From positions 1 to 64,000 of the forward strand of contig JAFQDM010000011.1 of the NCBI GenBank assembly GCA_017416065.1: a DNA stretch of 64,000 nucleotides, in the 5' to 3' direction. The stretch comes from Ruminococcus sp. GTDB lineage: Bacteria; Bacillota; Clostridia; Oscillospirales; Acutalibacteraceae. Position 1 is the stretch's first letter; every line of letters starts with the position of its first letter. The notes below the pieces were generated by a model, which searched no databases, was not told the origin of the DNA, and saw nothing but the letters and a program-made list of their open reading frames with translations. The translations under genes were made by a program, and so were the position numbers. Positions 18,326 to 28,262 of this stretch are shown piece by piece.

Positions 18326-18735
18326 ATATGTAGTTTATCTTTTTTATTTACTCCTTTTATTCCTCCTATTGCTCCGCACAGAGAATAAAGTATTAATTTT
18401 ATCAGGGTAACAAGTGTTAAAATGCTACCATCTGCTAAGCCTGAAATAAAGAGAATTAAAAAGATGATGAAACCGGAACAAGCACCTACTATCAGTCCAT
18501 TGGCTTTTGTTATCCTTGAGCTTAAGTATCCGCTTATAAATGCAGAAATTATTCCTATAACAATTCCGAACCATTTAAGCAATTCCAACGGCAGATTTCC
18601 GGATATCAGAAGGATTCCGGAAAATAAGCACAGAAGAAGTACAGCAGATAAAGCTCCTGCTGTTGTACCTGCCAGCAATGCTTTCACATATAAGTTTGCG
18701 CCCGTGTTTGTTATTTTGGTTTTAATAGTTTTCAA
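18319..18735 (-). CDS. TIGR04086 family membrane protein
   Basis: 138 residues with four hydrophobic segments and a basic N-terminus. The pattern (VKALLAGTTAGALSAVLLL, then FIIFLILFISGLADGS and GAIGGIKGVNKK) matches the TIGR04086 family found next to yajC in Clostridia. Function unknown. It begins with TTG at 18735, 8 nt after an AGGGGA Shine-Dalgarno that forms the 3' arm of the hairpin at 18744-18780, so terminator and ribosome-binding site overlap. Confidence 0.8.
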   Translation of the reverse strand: MKTIKTKITNTGANLYVKALLAGTTAGALSAVLLLCLFSGILLISGNLPLELLKWFGIVIGIISAFISGYLSSRITKANGLIVGACSGFIIFLILFISGLADGSILTLVTLIKLILYSLCGAIGGIKGVNKKDKLHIK

Positions 18736-18781
18736 AATAAAAATCCCCTAAATATAATCTGTTTGATTATATTCAGGGGAA
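18736..18781 (-). terminator. Terminator after yajC containing the next gene's Shine-Dalgarno
   Basis: On the minus strand a 16-bp stem (18780-18765 with 18759-18744, one wobble pair, 5-nt loop) is followed by GATTTTTATTTT. It ends yajC transcription, yet its 3' arm AGGGGA is the Shine-Dalgarno for TTG 18735. Confidence 0.85.
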
Positions 18782-18814
18782 AGTTTGAATATTACTTATT
18801 AAAATAAATCAGAA

Positions 18815-19240
18815 TTACTCTACTTTATTTTTTGCAGCTTTTTTCTCAGCCTTAGCTTTTGCTTTTTCCTCAGCAATGCGCTTTTTCTCTTCTTCATAGC
18901 GTGCCATAGCTGTGTTATTCTGAGAGATGCACCATTTCTTAAATCTGAGCTTTACTCTGTCTGATCCTGTTTCAAGTATGATCTCCTCGTCCTCGTCGCG
19001 TACAGCAATTACTCTTCCAACAATACCGCCGATGGTTGTGATCTCATCACCGATCTCAATGTTTTTCTTAAGTTCTTCTTCTTGCTTCTTTCTTTTTGAG
19101 TTAGGTCTTATCATTACAAAATAAAGAGCAGCAAAGATAAGAATATAAACAATAAGAACTGATGATCCGCCGCATCCTGCAGCTGTGGGGTCAGTGGTTG
19201 CTGTTGCTTCCAATGAAATGTGGTTAATTAAATTAAGCAT
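18815..19240 (-). CDS. yajC: Preprotein translocase subunit YajC
   Basis: 141 residues. A single membrane segment (VLIVYILIFAALYFVMIRP) precedes the conserved MIRPNSKRKKQEEELKK and the small beta domain with GDEITTIGGIVGRV. It associates with SecDF-SecYEG. The C-terminus is an unusually long Lys/Ala/Glu coiled tail. ATG 19240 is chosen because AAAGGA lies 9 nt upstream, between it and the earlier ATG 19258. Gene order queA-tgt-yajC is standard. Confidence 0.93.
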   Translation of the reverse strand: MLNLINHISLEATATTDPTAAGCGGSSVLIVYILIFAALYFVMIRPNSKRKKQEEELKKNIEIGDEITTIGGIVGRVIAVRDEDEEIILETGSDRVKLRFKKWCISQNNTAMARYEEEKKRIAEEKAKAKAEKKAAKNKVE

Positions 19241-19325
19241 TTTTTCAAGTCCTTTCATAGCAATAGTAAGATTATAGCAGTATTGGCAAAATAAATCAAG
19301 TTAATTATTTATTAATTTACCTACA

Positions 19326-20471
<1,146 letters not shown>

Positions 20472-21497
20472 TTAAATAATAATCATTGAATCACCGAACG
20501 AGAAGAAACGGTATTTTTCTTTTACGGCTTCATTGTAGGCGTTCATGGTGTTATCGTATCCTGCAAAGGCAGAAACAAGCATAACCAACGTACTTTCCGG
20601 CAAGTGGAAGTTTGTGATGAGCCCGTCAAGGACTCTGAACTCATAGGGCGGATAAATAAATATGTCGGTTGAGCCGCTGCAGGCAACAAGCTTTCCGTTA
20701 TTATCTCTTGCAACGCTTTCAAGTGTTCTTGTGGTAGTAGTGCCAACTGCAATTACTCTTCCTCCGTTTGCTTTTGTGGATTCTATAAGATCCACGGTTT
20801 CTTGCGGAAGTTCGTAGAATTCGCTGTGCATAATATGATCTGTTATCTCATCTTCCTTAACAGGTCTGAAGGTTCCAAGTCCTACGTGTAAGGTTACAAA
20901 TGCAGTTTTAATCCCTTTGTTGTGTATCCTTTCTATTAAGTCTTCCGTGAAATGCAGTCCAGCAGTGGGTGCTGCTGCAGAGCCTACTGGATCACTGTAT
21001 ACGGTCTGGTATCTTTCTTTATCCTCAAGATGTTCCTTAATATAAGGGGGGAGGGGCATCTGACCTATCTTGTCAAGAGATGAGTAGATGTTTTCTTCTG
21101 ACTCGAATTTAACGATTCGTATGCCTTCCTCTGCAATGCCTTCGATTTCGCCTTGCATAATTCCTGAAAAATCAAACTTATGTCCCGTTCTGGCTTTTTT
21201 ACCGGGTTTAACAAGGACCTCCCATTTGTTGTTTTCTACTTGCTTTAATAGCAAGAATTCAACTACTGCTCCCGTGTCTGTTCTTTTGCCGAATATTCTT
21301 GCAGGGATAACCCTTGAGTTATTCATAACAAGCAGGTCGCCCTCGTTCAGATAATCTAAAATATCGAAGAATTGAGAATGCTCAATGCTTCCGTTTTCTT
21401 TGTTTAATACAAGAAGTCTGGAGGAATCTCTTTGCTCAAGTGGGGTCTGAGCAATTAATTCTTCAGGTAAATCATAATAAAAATCGCTTTTTTTCAT
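20472..21497 (-). CDS. queA: S-adenosylmethionine:tRNA ribosyltransferase-isomerase
   Basis: 341 residues. It transfers the ribosyl part of SAM to preQ1-tRNA to give epoxyqueuosine. [20 protein letters not shown] is the family N-terminus, and [16 protein letters not shown] and [10 protein letters not shown] are conserved catalytic segments. ATG 21497 has GGGAGGA at ideal spacing; the open frame extends upstream to 21566 but that extension is not supported. It is divergent from asd. Confidence 0.97.
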   Translation of the reverse strand: MKKSDFYYDLPEELIAQTPLEQRDSSRLLVLNKENGSIEHSQFFDILDYLNEGDLLVMNNSRVIPARIFGKRTDTGAVVEFLLLKQVENNKWEVLVKPGKKARTGHKFDFSGIMQGEIEGIAEEGIRIVKFESEENIYSSLDKIGQMPLPPYIKEHLEDKERYQTVYSDPVGSAAAPTAGLHFTEDLIERIHNKGIKTAFVTLHVGLGTFRPVKEDEITDHIMHSEFYELPQETVDLIESTKANGGRVIAVGTTTTRTLESVARDNNGKLVACSGSTDIFIYPPYEFRVLDGLITNFHLPESTLVMLVSAFAGYDNTMNAYNEAVKEKYRFFSFGDSMIII

Positions 21498-21550
21498 ATG
21501 TGTTTCCTCCCTGAAATATGATAAAATATGCAGAAATCGCGCATATATGA

Positions 21551-21579
21551 TTGACAAAAAATACATGTAGTGCTATTAT
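21551..21579 (+). promoter_or_regulatory. sigma-A promoter for asd-dapA-dapB
   Basis: TTGACA at 21551-21556, 17-bp spacer, TATTAT at 21574-21579 (overlapping TATAAT at 21577-21582). It predicts a leader of about 100 nt before asd. Confidence 0.75.
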
Positions 21580-21646
21580 AATTTAGATATTGGGTATATA
21601 TTTGCAATCAGCTATTTTATTTACTTTACTAATAATATAATAAATT

Positions 21647-21670
21647 CAGAAAAAACTCAACTTTTTTCTG
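21647..21670 (+). other. Small hairpin in the asd leader
   Basis: Arms CAGAAAAAA and TTTTTTCTG (9 bp, AT-rich) with loop CTCAAC, followed by CTTTTTTC and then the asd Shine-Dalgarno TCAGGAGG. It could be a weak attenuator; no lysine riboswitch core is visible in the leader. Confidence 0.4.
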
Positions 21671-21689
21671 CTTTTTTCAGGAGGTTTTT

Positions 21690-22775
21690 ATGAAAAAGTA
21701 TAAAGTAGGCATTATTGGTGCCACAGGTATGGTTGGACAGAGATTCGCAATTCTTCTTGAGAATCACCCTTGGTTCGATGTTGTTTGCCTTGCAGCAAGT
21801 GCTCGCAGTGCAGGCAAAACATACAAGGAGGTTGTAGAGCCCAGATGGGTTATGGATTCTCCCATTCCTGCAAATATGGCAGATCTTGTCATTAAGGATG
21901 CATCTGACGTTGAGGCGGTAGCAGCTGAGGTTGACTTCTGCTTCTGTGCCGTTGATATGAAGAAAGAAGAGATCAAGGCTCTTGAGGAGGCATATGCAAA
22001 AGCAGAGTGTCCCATAGTTTCCAACAATTCAGCTCACAGACTTACTCCCGATGTTCCTATGATCGTTCCTGAGATCAACGCTGATCACGTTAAGATCATT
22101 GACAGCCAGAGAAAGCGTCTCGGCACAAAGCGTGGCTTCATTGCCGTTAAGTCCAATTGTTCTCTCCAGAGCTATGTTCCTGCAATCCATCCTCTGATGC
22201 AGTTCGGAGTTGACAAGGTTCTTGCTTGCACATACCAGGCAATTTCCGGTGCAGGTAAGACATTTGAGCGTTGGCCTGAAATGGTAGATAATATTATCCC
22301 TTACATTGGCGGAGAAGAAGAAAAATCAGAGATCGAGCCTCTTAAGATCTGGGGTAAGATCGAGGGTGACGAGATCAAAATGACAGAGGACATTGCTATT
22401 ACAGCTCAGTGTCTGCGTGTTCCTGTTTCTAACGGACACACAGCAGCTGTATTTATGTCTTTCAAAGATGCTGATAACAAACCCTCAGTAGAAGAGATCA
22501 TCAAGATCTGGAGCGAATACAAGGGCCGTGCTCAGGAGCTTGAGCTTCCCAGCGCACCTAAGAACTTCCTCCACTATTTCACAGAGCCTGACCGTCCTCA
22601 GATCAAGACTGAAAGAAACCTTGAGGGTGGTATGGCAGTTTCTATCGGCAGACTTCGCGAGGATTCACAGTATGACTATAAATTCGTTTGTATGTCACAC
22701 AACACACTTCGTGGTGCTGCGGGTGGTGCAGTTCTTCTTGCAGAGCTCCTCTGCGCAGAAGGTTATATGGATTAA
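21690..22775 (+). CDS. asd: Aspartate-semialdehyde dehydrogenase
   Basis: 361 residues. It reduces beta-aspartyl phosphate to the semialdehyde that feeds lysine/DAP, threonine and methionine synthesis. GIIGATGMVGQRFA is the NADP-binding loop; SNCSLQSYVPA holds the catalytic Cys, and the sequence is of the archaeal/fungal-like class rather than the classical E. coli type. AGGAGG precedes the ATG. dapA follows after 44 bp. Confidence 0.95.
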   Translation: MKKYKVGIIGATGMVGQRFAILLENHPWFDVVCLAASARSAGKTYKEVVEPRWVMDSPIPANMADLVIKDASDVEAVAAEVDFCFCAVDMKKEEIKALEEAYAKAECPIVSNNSAHRLTPDVPMIVPEINADHVKIIDSQRKRLGTKRGFIAVKSNCSLQSYVPAIHPLMQFGVDKVLACTYQAISGAGKTFERWPEMVDNIIPYIGGEEEKSEIEPLKIWGKIEGDEIKMTEDIAITAQCLRVPVSNGHTAAVFMSFKDADNKPSVEEIIKIWSEYKGRAQELELPSAPKNFLHYFTEPDRPQIKTERNLEGGMAVSIGRLREDSQYDYKFVCMSHNTLRGAAGGAVLLAELLCAEGYMD

Positions 22776-22819
22776 TTTTGTGATTTTATATCCTTTACAT
22801 TTTGAATGGAGGCAATTTT

Positions 22820-23719
22820 ATGCGTAATCCTATTTATAAGGGTTCAGGCGTAGCGATAATCACACCTATGAATTCAGACGGAAGTGTTAATTATGACTCT
22901 TTCGGAAAGATTATTGAATATCAGATAAACGGTGGTACGGATGCAATCATTGCTTGTGGAACAACAGGCGAAGCAGCTACTCTTTCAGAGAAGGAGCACT
23001 GTCAGGTCCTTGAGTTTGTTGCTCGCAAGGTTGACGGCAGAATTCCTGTTATAGCCGGTGCAGGCAGCAACGATACCGCAACTGCAATCAGTCTTTCTAA
23101 AGCCGCAAAAAACTACGGCGCAGATGCGATCCTCAGCGTTACCCCTTACTATAACAAGACTTCTCAGACAGGTCTTATCCGTCATTTTACAGCAATTGCT
23201 GATGCGGTTGATATCCCCATGATTCTCTATAATGTCCCCTCAAGAACAGGTTGTAACATCAAGCCGGAGACATACGCAGAGCTTTGTAAGCACGATAATA
23301 TCGTTGCAACAAAGGAAGCTAACGGTGATATTTCTTCAGTTTCCAAGACCCGTTCTCTTTGCGGAGATAAGCTGGATATTTATTCCGGTAACGATGATCA
23401 GACGGTACCCTTTATGTCTTTGGGTGCATTGGGCGTTATTTCTGTATTTGCAAATATCTGTCCTCAGGAAATGCATGATATTACAAAGCTTTGTCTTGAT
23501 AATGACTTTGCAGAAGCTTCAAAAATGAATTTCAAATACATTGAGCTTATGGATATGATGTTTTCAGATGTTAACCCCATTCCTGTTAAGACAGCCATGA
23601 ATCTTATGGGCTTTGATTGCGGCGAATGTCGTCTGCCCTTGGTACCTATGAGCTACCACGGCTATCATGATCTTAAGGATTGTATGGCTAAGTATGACCT
23701 TATTGGTAAGGTTAAATAA
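22820..23719 (+). CDS. dapA: 4-hydroxy-tetrahydrodipicolinate synthase
   Basis: 299 residues. It condenses pyruvate with aspartate semialdehyde. TIM barrel with GTTGEAATLSEKEH near the N-terminus, YYNKTSQTGL, YNVPSRTGCNI, and the Schiff-base Lys in IVATKEANGD. ATG 22820 has GGAGG 8 nt before it; an upstream in-frame TTG at 22802 is not used. Confidence 0.97.
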   Translation: MRNPIYKGSGVAIITPMNSDGSVNYDSFGKIIEYQINGGTDAIIACGTTGEAATLSEKEHCQVLEFVARKVDGRIPVIAGAGSNDTATAISLSKAAKNYGADAILSVTPYYNKTSQTGLIRHFTAIADAVDIPMILYNVPSRTGCNIKPETYAELCKHDNIVATKEANGDISSVSKTRSLCGDKLDIYSGNDDQTVPFMSLGALGVISVFANICPQEMHDITKLCLDNDFAEASKMNFKYIELMDMMFSDVNPIPVKTAMNLMGFDCGECRLPLVPMSYHGYHDLKDCMAKYDLIGKVK

Positions 23720-23733
23720 TTATTAATGAATAT

Positions 23734-23782
23734 GAGGCGTGCCGACGGACTTGTGTTAGTCTGCAGCACGCCTGATTTTTTA
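23734..23782 (+). terminator. Hairpin/terminator between dapA and dapB
   Basis: An imperfect GC-rich stem (AGGCGTGC with GCACGCCT, extended by inner pairs) is followed by a six-T run that runs directly into the dapB Shine-Dalgarno AGGAG. It would limit dapB expression relative to dapA. Confidence 0.75.
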
Positions 23783-23795
23783 GGAGTGTTCAAAA

Positions 23796-24548
23796 ATGTT
23801 AAATGTTTTATTGCACGGATGCAACGGAAAAATGGGACAAGCGGTAACAAACGCTGCTCTTGGTCGCAATGACTTAAAGATAGTATGCGGAGTAGATCCA
23901 TACGGCAGCTTGAATCACGATTATCCTGTATATAAATCGTTTGAAGATGTAACTGAGTCTGTTGATGTAATTATTGACTTCTCAAATCCTGCTCTTATAG
24001 AGAACTTGTGTAAATATTCTCAGAAAAACAGCCTTCCTGTTGTAGTTTGCACCACCGGACTCAGTGCTGAGCAATCAGAAATGGTAAATAAACTTTCAGA
24101 GAGTGTTGCGGTTTTTTCTTCGGGCAATATGTCTTTGGGTATAAATCTCCTTATTGAACTTTGCAAAAAAGCATCCTTGGTATTCGGTGATGCTTTTGAT
24201 GTTGAAATTGTAGAGAAGCACCATAACCTTAAACTTGATGCACCAAGCGGAACAGCCTTGATGATCGCTGACGGTATATCTAAGGTGAGGGATGATGATC
24301 CGAGATACGTTTATGACCGACATGCATATCGTGCCAAGCGCACTAAAAATGAAATAGGAATCCACAGCGTAAGAGGCGGCACCATTGTAGGTGAGCATTC
24401 CGTTATTTTTGCAGGCAATGATGAGGTGCTCACTATTACTCATCAAGCCCAGTCAAAATCATTGTTTGCAACAGGAGCTTTATCTGCAGCTGTCTATATT
24501 TCTGCACTAAAAGCAGGACTTTATGATATGAGTGATATGCTCGGATGA
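23796..24548 (+). CDS. dapB: 4-hydroxy-tetrahydrodipicolinate reductase
   Basis: 250 residues. It reduces the DapA product to tetrahydrodipicolinate with NAD(P)H. GCNGKMGQAV is the dinucleotide-binding loop, VCTTGLS and SGNMSLGINLL follow, and EKHHNLKLDAPSGTAL contains the catalytic His pair and Lys. It starts right after the dapA hairpin. DapB also supplies precursor for spore dipicolinate, relevant in a spore former. Confidence 0.96.
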   Translation: MLNVLLHGCNGKMGQAVTNAALGRNDLKIVCGVDPYGSLNHDYPVYKSFEDVTESVDVIIDFSNPALIENLCKYSQKNSLPVVVCTTGLSAEQSEMVNKLSESVAVFSSGNMSLGINLLIELCKKASLVFGDAFDVEIVEKHHNLKLDAPSGTALMIADGISKVRDDDPRYVYDRHAYRAKRTKNEIGIHSVRGGTIVGEHSVIFAGNDEVLTITHQAQSKSLFATGALSAAVYISALKAGLYDMSDMLG

Positions 24549-24556
24549 TTTCTTAA

Positions 24557-24605
24557 CACCTCGTGTTTTTGTACATATTATGTATAAAAAACATGAGGTG
24601 ATTTA
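24557..24605 (+). terminator. Long hairpin after dapB containing next Shine-Dalgarno
   Basis: CACCTCGTGTTTTTGTACA pairs with the inverted copy ending ACATGAGGTG at 24600 (one bulge/wobble). The 3' arm GAGGTG is the only plausible Shine-Dalgarno of the gene starting at 24611. The T-run after the stem is weak (ATTTAAATTT). Confidence 0.7.
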
Positions 24606-24610
24606 AATTT

Positions 24611-24835
24611 ATGGAAAAGCAATTAATAATGTTTCAGAATATTACAATTGCTGTCAGAGCAAAAAACATTCTGGAACATGCAGGCATCCATGGGTATGTA
24701 CAAAAAACTCCCGTGTCAGGGAATAAACCTTCTTGCGGATACAGTTTGGCTGTAGCTGACAATGCTGATAAAGCAGTGCAATTCTTAAGAGAGAAAGGTT
24801 TTATAATTCTTGGAACAAGAAGTGTAGACGGATAA
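24611..24835 (+). CDS. DUF3343 domain protein (putative Se/S carrier-like)
   Basis: 74 residues. LIMFQNITIAVRAKNILE, the PSCGYSLAVADNADKA Cys motif and the C-terminal IILGTRSV fit DUF3343, a small family thought to resemble sulfur or selenium carrier proteins. The Cys at about residue 38 would be the carrier residue. Its stop codon overlaps the start of the following cysteine-desulfurase-like gene (TAATG), implying translational coupling. Confidence 0.78.
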   Translation: MEKQLIMFQNITIAVRAKNILEHAGIHGYVQKTPVSGNKPSCGYSLAVADNADKAVQFLREKGFIILGTRSVDG

Positions 24836-25995
24836 TGATATATTTAGATAATGCCGCTACGACTTTTCCTAAGCCTTTGAGTGTAAAAAATGCTGTAAAT
24901 AACTCATTTTTATATTCTGCAAATCCCGGCAGAGCAGGACACAGTATGTCGATCAAAGCTGCCCAGACTCTTTTTGATTGCCGAAACAATATATGTAGAT
25001 TATTCAACTTTGATAAACCTGAGAACGTGATTCTCACTCCTGGGTGCACTTTTGCTCTCAATACTGTAATTAAAGGAGTGCTGAATAAAGGGGATCACGT
25101 AGTAATTTCTTCTTTAGAGCATAATTCTGTATCTCGTCCTTTGGAGATGCTGAGAGAAAAAGGGATAATATCATATAATGTAGCTAAAGTATATGAAAAG
25201 GATCCTGATAAAACAATAGATTCCTTTAGAAACGCTTTAAGAGATAATACAAAATTAGTTGTGTGCACCCACGCTTCCAATGTGTTTGGAATTAAACTGC
25301 CTGTATCGAGAATTGGAGCACTTTGTCGATATTACGGGACTTTGTTCTGTGTTGATGCGGCACAGACAGCAGGTGCGTGCGATATTAATATAAAAGCTTT
25401 AGGCGCAGATTTTATTTGTGTTCCCGGTCATAAAGGGTTATACGGTCCTATGGGTACTGGATTTTTAATTATAAACTCAGATAATATTCCAGAATCTATT
25501 ATTGACGGAGGAACAGGAAGCGGCTCAGGTGATCTTAAACAGCCTCAGATGCTTCCGGATAAATTTGAAAGCGGAACCCATAATCTTCATGGGTTTGCAG
25601 GACTTACTCAGGGCATAGATTTTGTTATGAAAAAGTCCCCATTAAGAATAGCTCAACATGAAATGAGACTCACAAGAAGGCTTTATAACGAATTGAAGAG
25701 CATAAAAGATGTTGTGCTTTATACCGATGAACCGGAAAACGATCACTATGTTCCGCTTTTGTCATTTAATTTAGATGAAGTTGATCCTGAGAGGGTAGCT
25801 ATGTATCTCGATAAAAGATTCGGAATTGCTGTCAGAGCAGGACTGCATTGCAGTCCCTTGGCACATCGTGCTTTTGGTACAGAATCAGTTGGTACAGTGC
25901 GTGTTTGTCCTTCTGTGTTTTCTACTGATTATGAGATAAAAAAACTTATAGATGCTGTATTTTTACTTTCAAAAAATAAAAAAATCTCCATTTAA
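24835..25995 (+). CDS. Class V aminotransferase / cysteine desulfurase-like protein (EF2568 family)
   Basis: 386 residues, PLP enzyme. MIYLDNAATTFPKP is the N-terminal motif, VDAAQTAGACDI precedes the PLP Lys in PGHKGLYGPMGTGFL, and GLHCSPLAHRAFGT carries the active Cys expected for a desulfurase. The pattern matches the TIGR01977 (EF2568) subfamily, which often neighbours DUF3343 genes and selenium-related loci. Substrate (sulfur or selenium) is not shown by sequence. It is fused in translation to DUF3343 by a 1-bp overlap. Confidence 0.82.
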   Translation: MIYLDNAATTFPKPLSVKNAVNNSFLYSANPGRAGHSMSIKAAQTLFDCRNNICRLFNFDKPENVILTPGCTFALNTVIKGVLNKGDHVVISSLEHNSVSRPLEMLREKGIISYNVAKVYEKDPDKTIDSFRNALRDNTKLVVCTHASNVFGIKLPVSRIGALCRYYGTLFCVDAAQTAGACDINIKALGADFICVPGHKGLYGPMGTGFLIINSDNIPESIIDGGTGSGSGDLKQPQMLPDKFESGTHNLHGFAGLTQGIDFVMKKSPLRIAQHEMRLTRRLYNELKSIKDVVLYTDEPENDHYVPLLSFNLDEVDPERVAMYLDKRFGIAVRAGLHCSPLAHRAFGTESVGTVRVCPSVFSTDYEIKKLIDAVFLLSKNKKISI

Positions 25996-25997
25996 TA

Positions 25998-26026
25998 TTG
26001 CAATATATTCTTTAAGATGATAAACT
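25998..26026 (+). promoter_or_regulatory. Candidate promoter for cdaA-cdaR
   Basis: TTGCAA at 25998-26003, 17-bp spacer and TAAACT at 26021-26026, upstream of the GGAGG of cdaA. The match is moderate. Confidence 0.45.
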
Positions 26027-26055
26027 AAATATATATGTAGTATCGGAGGAAGTCT

Positions 26056-26940
26056 ATGAGAGTCATTTCTGAATGGTTTTCAAACTTTTGGTCCTTGTTG
26101 GGAACTTTTAAGTTTGCAGATCTTATTGATATTATAATTATTGCTGTTCTTATATACGGAATCCTTAAGCTTGTTCGTGATACAAGAGCAGAACAGCTTC
26201 TTAAGGGTATATTCCTTATTCTTTTATTCTATGGCTTGGCAACCATTTTTAATTTAACAATGGTTACCACTATATTAAAAGTGTTCCTTGAGTTTTCAGT
26301 TATCATTATATTCATTATTTTTCAGCCTGAGATACGCAAAGCTCTTGAACAGTTGGGTCGTTCTAAGTTTTCAAAAAATTATCTTAAACTTTTTCAGGGT
26401 GGACTTATGTCCAACGAAGACAAAGACGCAATGGTTAAGGCGGTTTCTGACGTGGCTGATTCAGCTATACTTTTCAGCCACACAAAAACAGGCGCCCTCT
26501 TTGTCTTTGAAAAAGAAACTAAGCTTACTGATATTGCCACAACCGGAACTATACTGAATTGTGATACTTCTACATCTGTTTTCGGTAATCTGTTCTTTAA
26601 TAAAGCACCTTTGCACGATGGTGCGTGCATACTTCGCGAGGGTAAGATTCTTGCCGCAGGCTGTATTCTGCCTTTGAACAGCAAAGAGGTCGGCAGAAGA
26701 GATATTGGAACAAGACACAGAGCTGCAATTGGTGTCAGTGAAGTATCAGATTGCATAGTTGTTGTTGTTTCTGAGGAAACGGGGCAGATCTCGATCGCTT
26801 TAAATGGTGTTCTTACCAGAGATTATGACAGAGATTCCCTTGTCTCTGCTTTAGAGGATTACTTGCTTCCTGCAAATACGGATAGCGAAGTACCTTCTAT
26901 CTTCAGAAAGAGAAAGGAGAAGAAGACAGATGAAGAATAA
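26056..26940 (+). CDS. cdaA: Diadenylate cyclase CdaA
   Basis: 294 residues. It makes cyclic di-AMP from two ATP. Three N-terminal membrane segments (to about residue 90) are followed by the DAC domain with FQPEIRKALEQLGR, the DGA motif (LHDGACIL) and the RHR motif (TRHRAAIGVSE). Encoded with its partner cdaR, whose start lies 11 bp inside cdaA. Cyclic di-AMP controls potassium and osmotic balance in Firmicutes. Confidence 0.97.
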   Translation: MRVISEWFSNFWSLLGTFKFADLIDIIIIAVLIYGILKLVRDTRAEQLLKGIFLILLFYGLATIFNLTMVTTILKVFLEFSVIIIFIIFQPEIRKALEQLGRSKFSKNYLKLFQGGLMSNEDKDAMVKAVSDVADSAILFSHTKTGALFVFEKETKLTDIATTGTILNCDTSTSVFGNLFFNKAPLHDGACILREGKILAAGCILPLNSKEVGRRDIGTRHRAAIGVSEVSDCIVVVVSEETGQISIALNGVLTRDYDRDSLVSALEDYLLPANTDSEVPSIFRKRKEKKTDEE

Positions 26941-28213
26941 ATCACTGTTCAGTCGTCTCCTTGAAAACAAGAAGATGATGCTTATTGTATCGCTATTGCT
27001 TTCTTTCATTTTCTGGATGGTAAGTTCTGATAGCACAACTAAAACTCTAAATGATATCGTCATTAACTACAATACTTTATCAGAAAGTGCAGCACGTGAG
27101 CTTAAAGTCTTTAATATAAGCTCCGATACAGTTTCCGTTTCTGCATCGGGAAAACGAGTGTTCGTTGAAACACTTTCTCCTGATGATATAGTTGCAACAC
27201 TTGATTTGTTTGAGGTTTCTGAACCCGGAGAATACACCTTTGATAAGAATGATATTGACGTATCAGCAGAGCTTGGATCAAAGGTGAGCTTCGATGTATA
27301 TAAGCCTGACAGCATAACGGTTTTTGTAGACCGAGAAGCAAGCAAAACAGTTGATATTATAAGTGATTTTTTATATAAACCCGACGGATATTACGTTGAG
27401 AATAACCTGCCTGCGACTGTTACCATCACAGGACCCGAATCTTTAGTAGAAGCTGTGGAATGTGCTTACGTTTCAGGTGAGGTTGTAAGTTCTGATGCAA
27501 CGGACATTACCAACACTTATTCTCTCAGCCTCTTTGATAATGCAGATCCTAAGTCGCAGAATGCAAAAGAGATATCATCTGAGTATATTACAATGAGCTA
27601 TGACACCGTTGATGTAGCTTTCAGATTCCTAAAGATAGATGAAGACGTTCCCTTTACGATCACCTATGATCAGTCTGAAATCAAGCTTCCTTCAAGCTAC
27701 TATTCAATCACACCTTCCACAATAGCTGTGGCAGGTCCAGAGGAGCTTCTTTTCGGAGATAATGCAATCGAGTCTTTTGCGGTAAACATTGGATCACTTT
27801 CCAAGTATAAGAACCAGATATACAACGAATCCTTTAGCGTTGATTCTATAATAGGAAACAGCTTTATCAACAAAAGTGACGGAGTTGAAACTTTAAGAGT
27901 TCAGCTGGATTTTTCAAACTTTGAGCTTAAGACCTTTGATGTACCTGCATCAAAAATTAAGGTTTCGGGTCTTTCTGACGGATACACTTACGATGCTCCA
28001 ACCACCTATGCTGTAACCGTTGTGGGCACCTCTTCTGCTGTTGACTCTTTAGAGGAAACAAGCTTCGTTATAGAATATGATTTTTCAGAGGTAGAACCAT
28101 CATCAGAAACACCGGTAAACGTCCCTGTAAACATCACTATTAATAACACGGGTCTTTGTTGGGTATATCGTTCCTCAGATACTGCCAGTGTTTTGTTAAG
28201 TGCTGCAGAGTAA
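26930..28213 (+). CDS. cdaR: CdaR-type YbbR-domain regulator
   Basis: 427 residues. One N-terminal membrane anchor (MMLIVSLLLSFIFWMVSS) and an extracytoplasmic part made of several YbbR-like repeats (VSASGKRV..., VTITGPESLVEAV, IAVAGPEELLF, VTVVGTSSAVDSL). It binds and tunes CdaA. The usual glmM that follows cdaA-cdaR in other Firmicutes is absent; a terminator ends the unit. Confidence 0.93.
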   Translation: MKNKSLFSRLLENKKMMLIVSLLLSFIFWMVSSDSTTKTLNDIVINYNTLSESAARELKVFNISSDTVSVSASGKRVFVETLSPDDIVATLDLFEVSEPGEYTFDKNDIDVSAELGSKVSFDVYKPDSITVFVDREASKTVDIISDFLYKPDGYYVENNLPATVTITGPESLVEAVECAYVSGEVVSSDATDITNTYSLSLFDNADPKSQNAKEISSEYITMSYDTVDVAFRFLKIDEDVPFTITYDQSEIKLPSSYYSITPSTIAVAGPEELLFGDNAIESFAVNIGSLSKYKNQIYNESFSVDSIIGNSFINKSDGVETLRVQLDFSNFELKTFDVPASKIKVSGLSDGYTYDAPTTYAVTVVGTSSAVDSLEETSFVIEYDFSEVEPSSETPVNVPVNITINNTGLCWVYRSSDTASVLLSAAE

Positions 28214-28228
28214 ATGAACAGCTAAATA

Positions 28229-28262
28229 AAAAAAGAGTGACTCAGACGAGCCACTCTTTTTA
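28229..28262. terminator. Bidirectional terminator between cdaR and the COG2509 gene
   Basis: AAAAAGAGTG..CTC pairs with GAG..CACTCTTTTT around a short loop; A-run and T-run on both sides make it work in both directions. The minus-strand gene's stop codon lies inside the T-run. Confidence 0.85.

Noticed and set aside
21498..21566. Longer QueA N-terminus
   Set aside because: The Shine-Dalgarno GGGAGGA sits just before ATG 21497 and the extension is not like QueA.
21580..21689. Lysine riboswitch before asd
   Set aside because: The leader is only about 100 nt and AT-rich, with one weak hairpin; no lysine aptamer core is seen.
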